From positions 1,842,501 through 1,906,500 of the forward strand of contig NZ_CP100604.1 of the NCBI RefSeq assembly GCF_031202265.1: a DNA stretch of 64,000 nucleotides, in the 5' to 3' direction. Origin of the DNA: Bradyrhizobium sp. Ash2021 (GTDB lineage: Bacteria; Pseudomonadota; Alphaproteobacteria; Rhizobiales; Xanthobacteraceae). The notes below the pieces were generated by a model. That model was not told where the DNA came from and did not search any database. It saw only the letters and a program-made list of their open reading frames with translations. The translations under genes and the position numbers were made by a program. Every line of letters starts with the position of its first letter. Positions within the stretch are counted from its first letter, which is position 1. Below are positions 34,677-42,806 of the stretch, piece by piece.

Positions 34677-35753
34677 CCTTATCGCAAATCAAATCCGGGC
34701 ATATTGGTGGTGCAATCCGCCCAGGATCGGACGGCAGATAATGCGTCCAACTGTCTCGGCGGCGCGCGAGCTCGGTGCATCCTTGTTCAATGACAAGTGA
34801 GTGCGCGTTTCGTTGTAATAATTCATGTACAATAGAAGCACTTGACGCAGATGGCGTTCGCCAAACACCACGATGTGATCAACGCATTCCCTGCGGATCG
34901 AACCGATCAGCCTTTCAGCATATCCGTTTTGCCACGGGGAGCGCGGCGACGTTGGCCGATCGCGAATGCCCATTGATCGAAGCCGTCGGATGAAGACCTC
35001 GCCATAGGCCCCATCCCTATCGCGGATCAGATATTGGGGGGCTTGTTCCCGGCCGAAAGCTTCCGTGATTTGATTTGCGATCCATTCTGCGGTCGGATGT
35101 GCTGTGACGCCAAACCACAAAATCTGCCGTCGGCCATGCGCCACAATCAACAAACCGTAGAGCAGGCGAAACGAAATCGTCGGTACGACGAACAGATCCA
35201 TCGCCGCGATGCCGTCGGCATGATTGCGCAGGAATGTCTTCCAGCCTTGGGACGGCGGGCCCCTTCGCCTGGCCATATACTTGGCGACGCTGGTCTGGCC
35301 GATGTCGATGCCAAGCTTGAGCAACTCGCCATGAATCCGCGGCGCTCCCCACAGCGGATTGGCTATGCTCATCTCGCGGATCAGCCGGCGTATCTCCAGT
35401 GGCACAGTCGGCCGACCGCTACAAGGTCGCGACTTCCAGCGCCAGTACGATCTGAACCCAGCGCGGTGCCAGCGGACAATGGTGTCTGGCTTCACGATCG
35501 CCAACGCATCGCAAACTTTAGGGAATAACCGGTAGAGACCAACGAATACCAATCGGTCGATCGCGCTGAAGGAGAGTTTCTTTGGAGCAGCTCGTCGCAG
35601 AACGTTTATCTGCTGGCGCAAGGTCCAAATCTCTGCCTCAAGCGTTGCCCGCGACCGGATTAGATCGACGATCATCCATCCAATGAGCCTGCAAAGATCT
35701 CTCATCCCGCAACAGCATCGCCCGATTCGCTGCTACCCGCCAGCCGGATAAGG
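34677..35753 (-). mobile_element. Insertion sequence, single-ORF rve transposase (element B)
   Basis: A relative of element A in opposite orientation. Candidate ends are CCTTATC (34677-34683) and GATAAGG (35747-35753). The upstream end continues as GGTTTACGACA, similar to element A's AAACCTTATCCG end read in reverse. Exact borders are uncertain. Confidence 0.55.
34689..35705 (-). CDS. Transposase with integrase (rve) core, element B
   Basis: 338 residues, the same length as element A's transposase and roughly two thirds identical by eye, with the same landmarks: NPLWGAPRIHGELLKLGID, GIAAMDLFVVPT, LIRDRDGAYG, SPWQNGYAERLIGSIRREC. It is intact. It faces element A tail to tail with 52 bp between stop codons, so the pair forms an imperfect ~2-kb inverted repeat at the protein-coding level. 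Confidence 0.85.
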   Translation of the reverse strand: MRDLCRLIGWMIVDLIRSRATLEAEIWTLRQQINVLRRAAPKKLSFSAIDRLVFVGLYRLFPKVCDALAIVKPDTIVRWHRAGFRSYWRWKSRPCSGRPTVPLEIRRLIREMSIANPLWGAPRIHGELLKLGIDIGQTSVAKYMARRRGPPSQGWKTFLRNHADGIAAMDLFVVPTISFRLLYGLLIVAHGRRQILWFGVTAHPTAEWIANQITEAFGREQAPQYLIRDRDGAYGEVFIRRLRSMGIRDRPTSPRSPWQNGYAERLIGSIRRECVDHIVVFGERHLRQVLLLYMNYYNETRTHLSLNKDAPSSRAAETVGRIICRPILGGLHHQYARI

Positions 35754-36009
35754 TTTACGACAGGGACAGCTATGCCGAGATGATTCGAGTCTTGCGCGGC
35801 ACTCGATGCCTGTCTGATGCCGACCGCCGATGAAAACGAGGATGCGAAGTTCGCGCTGAGCAGTCCGATCTACAGCCGGTTTCCTGTCAGGGTCGTGCGT
35901 GCCATGCATAGCCCAGCCGGGTTCGAGACCTTGGTCTCATCTTGCGCCCACGCCGCTTGCTGGTGCGGCCGTGCTCGGCCGACCCTCGAACCGTAGGGTC
36001 ACGAAGAAT

Positions 36010-36267
36010 TCACGGGTCCGCGTCGCCGGCATCCTCGATGATCTTGACGACCTTGATTCCGACCCCGACCTCGCCTCGCATCAGAAATTCGACGCCGCGT
36101 TTCTCCAGATAGGAGACGAGCGCTTCAATCGTCCGGTCGTAGGGCAGCCGCTCGCCGGCCTCAAAATGCTTGAGGGTCCGGAGACCGACCTTGGTCCGCT
36201 CCGCGAGCTTGGCCTGCGACAGGCCCAGCCATGCCCGTGCTGCCGCTATTTGCATTCCGTTAACCAC
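36010..36267 (-). CDS. XRE-family helix-turn-helix regulator
   Basis: 85 residues. The HTH is at about residues 5-58 (MQIAAARAWLGLSQAKLAERTKVG, LRTLKHFEAGERLPYDRTIEALVSYLEKRGVEFL), followed by a short strand and VVKIIEDAGDADP. This compact form is common as a phage/plasmid-type repressor or as an antitoxin-like regulator in alphaproteobacteria. It is divergent from the HNH gene with only ~80 bp between starts, so it probably controls the whole plus-strand block. Confidence 0.8.
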   Translation of the reverse strand: MVNGMQIAAARAWLGLSQAKLAERTKVGLRTLKHFEAGERLPYDRTIEALVSYLEKRGVEFLMRGEVGVGIKVVKIIEDAGDADP

Positions 36268-36349
36268 AACTGTGCCTATTTAGTGCAATGTTCGATCTGA
36301 TGTGCAATGGTGGGCCATCGACAACGACCAACCAACGAGGACCCACCGA

Positions 36350-36952
36350 ATGACGTGCCTTCCCAACTTCAGCCCTTCTCCGACGACCGGCCCGGCCGAC
36401 CAATCCGTCCGCGATCGCATCGTCGGCGCCGCGGCTTCCGTGCCGCCGACCGCCGAGCGCCCGGCCACGATGGCCTCGCCGCTGTCGTCCGCGAACGTCG
36501 CAATCGTCATGTCCGTCCTGATCGGCATGGGGGTGCTCTTCACCTCGACGCTCCCGGGCGAGACCGACGAATCGCCGCGCGCCGGCGATGATCCGGCCAA
36601 TCCGCGCGGAGCTCAAGTCGCCCGTCGCCCGGACTACGCGGCTCATATCAACAGCGACGCCTGGAAGAGCGGCGCCGCGCGTCTGACCGAACTCGCAGCA
36701 TCGGGCTTCCGCTGCCGCATCTGCAACCAGGGCGCGGACGAAGCCAGGCTGGAGGTCCATCACCGGACCTACGAGAACTTCGGCCACGAGCTGGCCGCCG
36801 ACCTGACGACGTTGTGCTCGGACTGCCACCTCGTCAACACCGACGCGTTGCGTCGCCGCGGTTACACGGACTTCGTGCCGGTCTTGGCCGACGTCGCTTT
36901 CGTCGAACGCGCTCCGCTGTTCGACCCGATGCGCAAGGGAGACGCGTCATGA
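36350..36952 (+). CDS. HNH endonuclease domain protein with N-terminal membrane segment
   Basis: 200 residues. A Pro/Thr-rich N-terminus is followed by one hydrophobic segment (VAIVMSVLIGMGVLFTSTL, about residues 50-68). The C-terminal HNH domain begins AAHINSDAWKSGAARLTELA and contains CRICNQG, LEVHHRTYENFGHE and LTTLCSDCHLVN, the two Cys pairs and the HH-N-H metal centre of a complete HNH fold. The ATG at 36350 follows ACGAGGACCC; an in-frame GTG at 36302 is an alternative. It overlaps the next gene by ATGA. A membrane-tethered HNH nuclease is unusual. Confidence 0.75.
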   Translation: MTCLPNFSPSPTTGPADQSVRDRIVGAAASVPPTAERPATMASPLSSANVAIVMSVLIGMGVLFTSTLPGETDESPRAGDDPANPRGAQVARRPDYAAHINSDAWKSGAARLTELAASGFRCRICNQGADEARLEVHHRTYENFGHELAADLTTLCSDCHLVNTDALRRRGYTDFVPVLADVAFVERAPLFDPMRKGDAS

Positions 36953-37521
36953 CCATCGAGACGATCCAGATCCCGATCAGGGGCGTGTGCCCGCTGCTCA
37001 TGCACAACGGCGCCTTGGCCGATCCGCTCGACGAACGCGCCATCAGCCTCGCCGCCATCACCGGCAAGAAGCTCAAGACGAGGGCCGACCACGAGGAGAT
37101 CGCCCGCCGCGAATGGTACGGAGGTCTGTGGCTCACCGACAAGCTGCCGTGCCTGCCGCAGGAGGCGATCGAGGCGGCCTTCGTCAAGGGCGCCATCACG
37201 CGGACCAGGAAGGGCGACGCCGCGAAGGCCGGCTTCGTCGTCAACGAACCGGCGATGCTGGTCTACGACGGACCGACCGACCTCGGCGAGCTGTGGAAGG
37301 ACGAACGGTTCCGGCTGCGCAAGGGTGTCCGCGTCCTCAGGGCGCGCCCCATGCGGACCCGTCCGCGCTTCCCCGAATGGAGCGCCGTGATCTCGGCCAC
37401 GTTCCTGACCACCGAACTGAATCGGTCCGAGGTGGTGGATTTCATGAAGATCGCGGGAGCGATGCGTGGCATCGGCGACTGGCGGCCCAAGTACGGCCGG
37501 TTCGAGGTGCTCATCGACTAG
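36949..37521 (+). CDS. Phage-type conserved protein of unknown function
   Basis: 190 residues starting MTIETIQIPIRGVCPLLMHN and containing LADPLDERAISLAAITGKK. The opening '...G.xPLLMHNxxLADP...' is one I associate with a family of uncharacterised prophage-encoded proteins, with ends such as MRGIGDWRPKYGRFEV. No catalytic motif is apparent. Translation is coupled to the HNH gene by a 4-bp overlap, so the two products may act together (inference). Confidence 0.65.
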   Translation: MTIETIQIPIRGVCPLLMHNGALADPLDERAISLAAITGKKLKTRADHEEIARREWYGGLWLTDKLPCLPQEAIEAAFVKGAITRTRKGDAAKAGFVVNEPAMLVYDGPTDLGELWKDERFRLRKGVRVLRARPMRTRPRFPEWSAVISATFLTTELNRSEVVDFMKIAGAMRGIGDWRPKYGRFEVLID

Positions 37522-37610
37522 GTTCAAGGCCCGGCACGGCGCGGCAAGGTGCGGCGTGGCGGGGTGTGGCCCGGCGAGCCATGGCACGCTCCGGCGTGGC
37601 GAGGGGAGAG
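37522..37610 (+). repeat. G-rich degenerate short repeat
   Basis: Downstream of the phage-type gene, irregular units like GGCACGGCGCGGC, GGTGCGGCGTGGC and GGGGTGTGGCCCGGC follow one another for ~80 bp, with almost all G on the plus strand. It is not coding in any convincing frame. The remainder of the gap to 37707 is unremarkable. Confidence 0.5.
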
Positions 37611-37707
37611 CTCCTAACCGAGCTGCTCCAGATTTTTCAGAAACAGAAACGACGCCGTCCGCGGCGACGGTCGACGTGCCCCAAGGGCGCGAACGGGAGA
37701 ACTTTGC

Positions 37708-38211
37708 GTGAAGCGTATGAAGAACATCGATGAAAGGGCCGGCGACGCCGCCGGGGCGTACGCCCATTGCGGCCCCTGGGCCGAGGGGCTCCGACTGTGG
37801 CGCACGGTGCCTGCGGATCGCTTCGGTCCCACCGAGCGCGCCGTCGTCGCCGAATGCATGCGGCGCATGTCCTCTACCATCGAGGTCTGGCAGGCGGCGA
37901 TCGGCGGCGACGCGCCGAGCGCAATCCGCCTGGCCCTTCGGATGGAGCGGCCGCTCGCGATCACGCCGGCGAGCGATGTCACCATGACGGTGCTGCTCAA
38001 CGCCGCGCTCGCCGGCAGCGCCGGCGCCGCGCTCGTGCTGTCGCACATGCTCCGGCAGATGCCGCTCGACGCCGTCAACCGGCGCCGTCTCGCGACCTCG
38101 TGGCTGGCCCAAAACATCCGCCGTGCCTTTTCCGAGCGCGGCCGCGGAGGCATCCGTCGCCGTCGCGACCGGAGCGCTGCGGGCAACGCACAAGGGGAGG
38201 GCAAGCCGTGA
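37708..38211 (+). CDS. Hypothetical protein of the phage/plasmid-like block
   Basis: 167 residues from a GTG start with GGGAGA seven bases upstream. I do not recognise the family. The middle (FGPTERAVVAECMRRMSSTI; ALAGSAGAALVLSHMLRQM) is helical; the C-terminus is strongly basic (RRAFSERGRGGIRRRRDRS) and could bind nucleic acid. Its stop overlaps the phosphoesterase start (GTGA), so both are made from one message. Confidence 0.6.
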   Translation: MKRMKNIDERAGDAAGAYAHCGPWAEGLRLWRTVPADRFGPTERAVVAECMRRMSSTIEVWQAAIGGDAPSAIRLALRMERPLAITPASDVTMTVLLNAALAGSAGAALVLSHMLRQMPLDAVNRRRLATSWLAQNIRRAFSERGRGGIRRRRDRSAAGNAQGEGKP

Positions 38212-39029
38212 GAGTTCAGATCTTCTCCGACCTTCACGCGGGCGTCGCTCCCCTCAAGCGGATCACGGTCGCCAAGGACGTCGCCCTCGTCATCGTCGCC
38301 GGCGACGTCGCCGAAGGCGCGCAAAACGCATTCGTGACGCTGCGCCGCATCGTGCCGGAGGCGGTGCCCGTCGTCTTCACCATGGGCAACCACGAATACT
38401 ACCGGCGGTTCCTAGGCGAGGAGCTCGCGCTCGCCAGGGCACTCGCGCCTAACTTCAATATCCATCTGCTGGAGAACGACTGCATCGTCGTCGGCGACGG
38501 CACCGTCAGGGTCGCAGGCGCTTCGCTGTGGACCGACTATCGCATGTTTGGCGACAGCAACGCGCCCGCAGCGATGCATGCCGCGCGCGTCGGAATGAAC
38601 GACCACCGCCTGATTGGCTGGAAACGCAAACCGTGGGAGCGCTTCCGGCCGCAGGAGGCGGCGCTGCTGCACGCGGCCTCGCGGGCCTTTTTCGTCGAGA
38701 CCTTCAGCACCCCGTTCGACGGGCTCGCCACGATCGCGGTCAGCCACCACGCGCCCCACGTCGGATCCGTCGCCGCACGGTTCGAGAATGACATCCTCAG
38801 CGCGGCATTCGCCAGTACGTTCCTCGACGAGCTGAATTCCGGGCGACAGGCCGGCGTCGGGCCGCTCGTCGCGGCGACGCCGAAGGCGCCGGACTTCTGG
38901 ATCCACGGGCACGTCCACGACAGCGCGGACTACCGCGTCGGCCCGACGAGGGTGATCGCGAATCCGCACGGGTACGGCCGAGAGAATGCGGATTTCGACC
39001 CGACTTTGGTCATTGAGGTGGGCTCATGA
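38208..39029 (+). CDS. Metallophosphoesterase (calcineurin-like)
   Basis: 273 residues from GTG. The five metal motifs are in order: FSDLHAG (residues ~6-12), GDVAE (~30), GNHEYY (~65), SHHAPH (~183) and HGHVHD (~230). This is a complete dimetal site for a phosphodiesterase or phosphatase. The overall layout resembles small stand-alone metallophosphatases of phages and accessory islands; the substrate (nucleotide, nucleic acid end or phosphoprotein) is unknown. The start overlaps the upstream stop (GTGA), and its own stop overlaps a 38-codon ORF (ATGA). Confidence 0.88.
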   Translation: MRVQIFSDLHAGVAPLKRITVAKDVALVIVAGDVAEGAQNAFVTLRRIVPEAVPVVFTMGNHEYYRRFLGEELALARALAPNFNIHLLENDCIVVGDGTVRVAGASLWTDYRMFGDSNAPAAMHAARVGMNDHRLIGWKRKPWERFRPQEAALLHAASRAFFVETFSTPFDGLATIAVSHHAPHVGSVAARFENDILSAAFASTFLDELNSGRQAGVGPLVAATPKAPDFWIHGHVHDSADYRVGPTRVIANPHGYGRENADFDPTLVIEVGS

Positions 39030-39142
39030 AACCGATCGGGAAACACCGTCCGCGGAGCGCACGTAAGCCGCCGCTGCACGAGCGGGCTCGGCCGCCACCA
39101 CCGTCGCCGCCGTCCCCCTCGGCACCGTCGCCGTCGTTATGA
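39026..39142 (+). CDS. Possible small Pro/Arg-rich protein (38 residues)
   Basis: An ATGA overlap with the phosphoesterase stop starts MKPIGKHRPRSARKPPLHER, followed by a proline/serine run. The coupled start is like the others in the block, but low complexity and short length make it doubtful as a functional protein; it may serve as a translational bridge to the DUF6634 gene at 39161. Confidence 0.35.
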   Translation: MKPIGKHRPRSARKPPLHERARPPPPSPPSPSAPSPSL

Positions 39143-39160
39143 TCACAACCGAGAACCGTC

Positions 39161-39538
39161 ATGTTGACCAAGAATTTCCCTTTCCTTCTTCCGTGCAACA
39201 CCGGAATTACGATTCCGGCGACACTGCGGCGCCTGGCGGACGACTTGGACCGCATCCGCGCCGGCACCGGGCCCACCGCGGAGGAGTTCGCGAGCGCGCC
39301 GCTGATCGTCGACTGGCGCTGCGTACTGACACCCGTCGGTCTGAGTCTATCCGGTTTCGTCGCAGGCCATCCCCTGCTCGGAAATCGCCCGGCGCGGACG
39401 TCGCAGCTTTGGGCCGCCGACGCCAGCGGACGCTGGGTACGGACGCTCACACGTTACTACAGGCTTGGAATCTCCTTCGACCATGCTGCGTTCGACGATA
39501 CCGATGCGACGGAAGATCGTGGAGGCCGCCGTGAGTAA
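39161..39538 (+). CDS. DUF6634 family protein
   Basis: 125 residues: LRRLADDLDRIRAGTGPTAE, then APLIVDWRCVLTPV, LSGFVAGHPLL, SQLWAADASGRWVRTLTRYYRLG. This follows the pattern of DUF6634 proteins found in rhizobial islands (…DDLxRIxxGTxPTxEDLxxAPLLxxW…GHPxxxxRxxxTSxLWxxD…). Function unknown. It overlaps the AAA+ gene by 8 bp, suggesting coupled synthesis. A frame at 39139 covers the same DNA but is not protein-like. Confidence 0.7.
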   Translation: MLTKNFPFLLPCNTGITIPATLRRLADDLDRIRAGTGPTAEEFASAPLIVDWRCVLTPVGLSLSGFVAGHPLLGNRPARTSQLWAADASGRWVRTLTRYYRLGISFDHAAFDDTDATEDRGGRRE

Positions 39539-41912
39539 GGCTGTGCGCCCGTACGGCTCCCGCAACGCGGCGAGCCTCAATACTGGCCCGGAGCAAGTGC
39601 CGACCTATACGGTCGCGTTGTCCGACGCGCTCCTTGAGCGCGGTCGCGCTGTCCTGTTCGACGGCTCGTTGCCGTCGATTGCCGATGCGCTGTGCATGCT
39701 CGGCCCGCCGTTCGGCGATGGTTTCGGCGCTGTCGGACGGATGTCGCAAAACTGGCTGACGCAGCCGTTGGCGAACTCCTACGATGCGCGAGAAGCGCTC
39801 GATGGTATCTCCGTTGATGAAGATGACCTAATTCGGCTTCGGGAGGTGCTTGCGCGAGATTTCACGATTGCACCGCGTGAGTCCCGCGTACTGATCGGAA
39901 ACACCATTGTCGAGCTCGACATGGTCATGGCCTGGACATCGGGCGCAGCCGGAGCCGTACAGCTTGCCGGTCTTTCGGCCTGCCACTCGCGGCGCAGTCC
40001 CGATGCTGACGAGCGGCTGCTCGCCGCCGCGGCGGCGCTGGCGTACGCCGCCGACGTGCAACTCCCCGGATTTCCGGCTTATGGGCGATGGGGGTCGGCC
40101 GCCGGCGCGACCAAGGGCGAAGGGATCGTAGCCCTCGTTGAGACCACCGAAGCGATTCTGCGCGCCTTTGCGGAGCGACGCATGAGCGGCCATACCTCGG
40201 CGACCAAAATCTCGGAGAAAAACCCTTCCGACAATGCCGTCGTCGTCGCGCATGAGACAGCCGATCTACTGCGCGCGATGCCCGTCCGGCTGCCCTTCGT
40301 CGATTCCGGCACCGACAGCTGCGAGACGTTCGCATCTCTGCTGTGCCCCGGCCGAGTCGCGGAATTTTCGCCGGAAGCGACGCGACGGGAGGATCTGAGA
40401 CGGGACTACGCAGCCTGGGCTACCCACCTCATGCTGACGCACGCGGCCGCGCTCCCGTTCGTCGAAGGGTTTATGCGATTGGTCGCAGACATGATGGCGG
40501 GACGGCGCTTCTCAGTGCCCGGCGTGATCGATTTGCTCGACGAGGTGGAAATGCTGTCGCTGCCGGACGACCCCGAGGACCCGGTCGCCGCATGCCTGTC
40601 GGACATCGTTCGCGCCGTCAGGCTGCGGCTAAACTTGTATGCGGCCCATCAGGGCGATCCGACGGCCGCCGCCAGGATCGCATCCTGGTCCGCCGGCTTC
40701 GCCGTCGCCAGGATCGGCCGCAATACGTTCTGGCCGATGATGGTCGCATCTCTTGCTTGGGCGGAGCGTTCTGCCATCGCACATCCTTTCGCGCTGTTGC
40801 CCAACGTCTCGCCGCGGATCCCCGACGTCGACGACGTGATGAACGAACCCGTTGCATCCCGTTTGGATCACGTGGCCGCTGGGCTTGCCCACGCGCTCGC
40901 TACGGTCACCGTGGTGCGCGACGACGGCGCAGAAAGCGAGGAACGCAGCTTTGGCGGCCTCTGGCGCCGGTCGGTTGCGACGCCGGCGGAAACGCGACGC
41001 GCCGTAGTGGCGCGCGCCGACGCTTTGGCCAGGGGCCGCAACGTGGGCAAGGAAGCCGTTGTCGTCGTGCGCTCGATCGCGGAGGGCAAGACCAACGCCG
41101 CGCGGGAGATGCAGGCAGAGTTTCAAGGGATGTTGGGCGAACCGATACCGCTTGTCTGCACCAGGGATGTCCGAGAGGCCTACCGAAAGCTTGTCGCGGA
41201 GGCCCCGCACGCGCGCGCGATCATCGATGTCGTGCTGCGCGACACCGCCGGCTCGCGGACCGCCGCGTGGCGACCGACAATCCTCGTCGGCAAACCGGGC
41301 TCGGGCAAGACCTGGCTGTGCCTGCGCATCTGCCAGGAACTGCACCTGCCGCACCGGGTCTTCGCGTGCGGTGGCGTCAGCGACTCCTCGTTCAACGGCA
41401 CCTCGCGCCAGTGGTCGACCGGCCGCGCCAGCGTTCCGTTGCAGATGATCCGGCAGCACCGCGTCGCCAACCCTGCCATCGTCCTCGACGAGATCGACAA
41501 GGTCGGCGAGGGCCGTCAGAACGGCAACCTCGTCGACGGTCTTCTCTCGATGCTCGAGCCGCTCAACTCCTCCGGCATCTTCGACCCGTATCTGGAGGGA
41601 GAAGTGGACCTCCACCGGGTGTTGTGGCTGGCGACCGCGAACGATGCAGGGGCGCTCCATCCCGCCCTGCTGGACCGCCTCCGTATCCTTGAGATGCCCG
41701 ATCCGCGCGCGGACGACCTGACCGCTGTGCTTCCCGGCGTGACGTCGGCCATCGTCGAAAGGCGCGGGCTGTCGCCCGAATGGATCGCGCCGTTCGACGC
41801 GACCGAGCTCGACATTATCGCCGGCCTCTGGCCGGGCGGGTCGATGCGCCGGCTGGCACGCATCGTCGAGGTGATCCTGGATGCCCGTGACAATCCGCAA
41901 CGCGCCAACTGA
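39531..41912 (+). CDS. AAA+ ATPase of Lon type without a protease domain
   Basis: 793 residues from GTG, preceded by GGAGG. The N-terminal ~480 residues are mostly helical and unrecognised. The AAA+ module lies at about 570-760: Walker A VGKPGSGKTW (~586-595), a Lon-like MIRQHRVANPAIVLDEIDKVG (Walker B ~649), SMLEPLNSSGIFDPYLEGEVDL, sensor 1 LWLATAND (~698) and LLDRLRILEMP with the arginine finger. These spacings closely follow bacterial Lon, but the chain ends with the small AAA lid, and there is no Ser-Lys peptidase domain. It is probably an energy-dependent remodelling or unfolding factor for the block's other proteins (inference). Confidence 0.85.
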   Translation: MSKAVRPYGSRNAASLNTGPEQVPTYTVALSDALLERGRAVLFDGSLPSIADALCMLGPPFGDGFGAVGRMSQNWLTQPLANSYDAREALDGISVDEDDLIRLREVLARDFTIAPRESRVLIGNTIVELDMVMAWTSGAAGAVQLAGLSACHSRRSPDADERLLAAAAALAYAADVQLPGFPAYGRWGSAAGATKGEGIVALVETTEAILRAFAERRMSGHTSATKISEKNPSDNAVVVAHETADLLRAMPVRLPFVDSGTDSCETFASLLCPGRVAEFSPEATRREDLRRDYAAWATHLMLTHAAALPFVEGFMRLVADMMAGRRFSVPGVIDLLDEVEMLSLPDDPEDPVAACLSDIVRAVRLRLNLYAAHQGDPTAAARIASWSAGFAVARIGRNTFWPMMVASLAWAERSAIAHPFALLPNVSPRIPDVDDVMNEPVASRLDHVAAGLAHALATVTVVRDDGAESEERSFGGLWRRSVATPAETRRAVVARADALARGRNVGKEAVVVVRSIAEGKTNAAREMQAEFQGMLGEPIPLVCTRDVREAYRKLVAEAPHARAIIDVVLRDTAGSRTAAWRPTILVGKPGSGKTWLCLRICQELHLPHRVFACGGVSDSSFNGTSRQWSTGRASVPLQMIRQHRVANPAIVLDEIDKVGEGRQNGNLVDGLLSMLEPLNSSGIFDPYLEGEVDLHRVLWLATANDAGALHPALLDRLRILEMPDPRADDLTAVLPGVTSAIVERRGLSPEWIAPFDATELDIIAGLWPGGSMRRLARIVEVILDARDNPQRAN

Positions 41913-42037
41913 CGCGATGGATGATGCAGGCCGTGATCGTCATCACCATCGCGTTGCCGGCCCGACGGACAGCGGTGGACCGACGTGCCGGGAAGGCAGG
42001 TGATGTCCAAACCTTTGATTGCCGATGAGGAAGGAGT

Positions 42038-42061
42038 GTGACTGGTCACGTGACTAGTCAC
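42038..42061. promoter_or_regulatory. Two tandem 12-bp palindromes
   Basis: GTGACTGGTCAC (42038-42049, one mismatch) is directly followed by GTGACTAGTCAC (42050-42061, perfect). They sit between an AAGGAG motif and the ATG at 42072, so a bound protein would cover the start region of the last gene. Confidence 0.6.
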
Positions 42062-42071
42062 GAACAGCACC

Positions 42072-42806
42072 ATGAAATCACGCACCTCTGATCGGTCGAC
42101 CGCCGGCGAGCAAGATGAGCCGTCCCCGAAGGGGCGCGGCGCGCGTCGGAAGATACCGTCCGACCGTCAGCTCGCGCGCTTGGGTCTCAAGCCCGTCGAG
42201 GCGTTCGTCTGCGCCGCCTTGCTGTCCGGCGAACCGGAGGAAGCCGGAGAAGGCGAGGCGCCGCCCGAGACTGATGCGGAGCGGAAGCGCAAGCAACGCG
42301 GACGAGAAGAGCAGGAAGGAGTTGCTGAGTTCAACGTCAAGGTCCCGAAGAACGATAAGGCGGTTAAGGACACCATCAAGGCCGTCGCGGAGTCGGCCCG
42401 CGGCGACAGGCAGCTATATGCCGCGGTAGTCGGGATAGCGGCCGACGCATCATTGCGGACGCTCGTGAGTTCAGTCTCCGCTACGCCCCAGTTGCTGCCG
42501 TTGATGGCCGAGATCGTGCAACGAGTGGACGTGCGAACGCTGGTGGAGGCGGTGGTCGCGGATCAGGTCTTCGCCCGCACCCTGTTGGACTTCGTAAGCG
42601 CTGGCAGTCTTCCCGCTGAAGTCTGGGCCGTGATCGTTGGCGAAATCAACCGCGTCGCAGCCGAAGGAATCGCGACTCGCGTCGTCGCGGGTGCCCGCCC
42701 CAGGCCATTGCACCCCAGACGATCTTCTTGGCCGCGTCCGCAATGTTGGCGGTCTCGTTCACCAGCGCCGCATTCCGGCCGCCGAGTTCTAGCTGGACCG
42801 GCGTGA
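42072..42806 (+). pseudogene. Hypothetical protein of the phage/plasmid-like block, 3' end replaced
   Basis: The native part is about residues 1-206: a basic N-terminus (KGRGARRKIPSDRQLARLG), an acidic linker, an RKRKQRGREEQEGVAEFNVKVP segment resembling plasmid-type DNA-binding small domains, then helical VRTLVEAVVADQVFARTLLD. At about 42690 the sequence switches to antisense aldehyde dehydrogenase and the frame runs on to a chance stop at 42806. Therefore the true C-terminus is lost. I know no function; the tandem palindromes just upstream may be its operator. Confidence 0.55.

Larger units (their letters stand above)
35754..42690 (+). mobile_element. Phage/plasmid-like gene block
   Basis: Nine tightly packed genes, eight on the plus strand, with several 4-bp start/stop overlaps and a markedly higher GC3 than the flanks, lie between insertion element B and a broken aldehyde dehydrogenase gene. 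The right edge is sharp: at about 42690 the last gene runs directly into antisense aldehyde dehydrogenase sequence. No integrase, replication gene or attachment repeat was found, so it may be a fragment of a larger prophage, plasmid or ICE. The left ~255 bp (35754-36009) contain no gene, only inverted repeats (GAGACC-TT-GGTCTC at 35925). Confidence 0.55.

Noticed and set aside
35920..35992. GGTTCGAG ... CTCGAACC and GAGACC-TT-GGTCTC, at first sight a tRNA T-arm or attachment site
   Set aside because: The flanks cannot form an acceptor stem or anticodon arm, and no matching repeat was found at the other cassette border.
36862..38193. 443-codon minus-strand frame opposite the phage-like genes
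   Set aside because: Composition is typical of an antisense frame, and the plus strand carries coupled genes with recognisable motifs.
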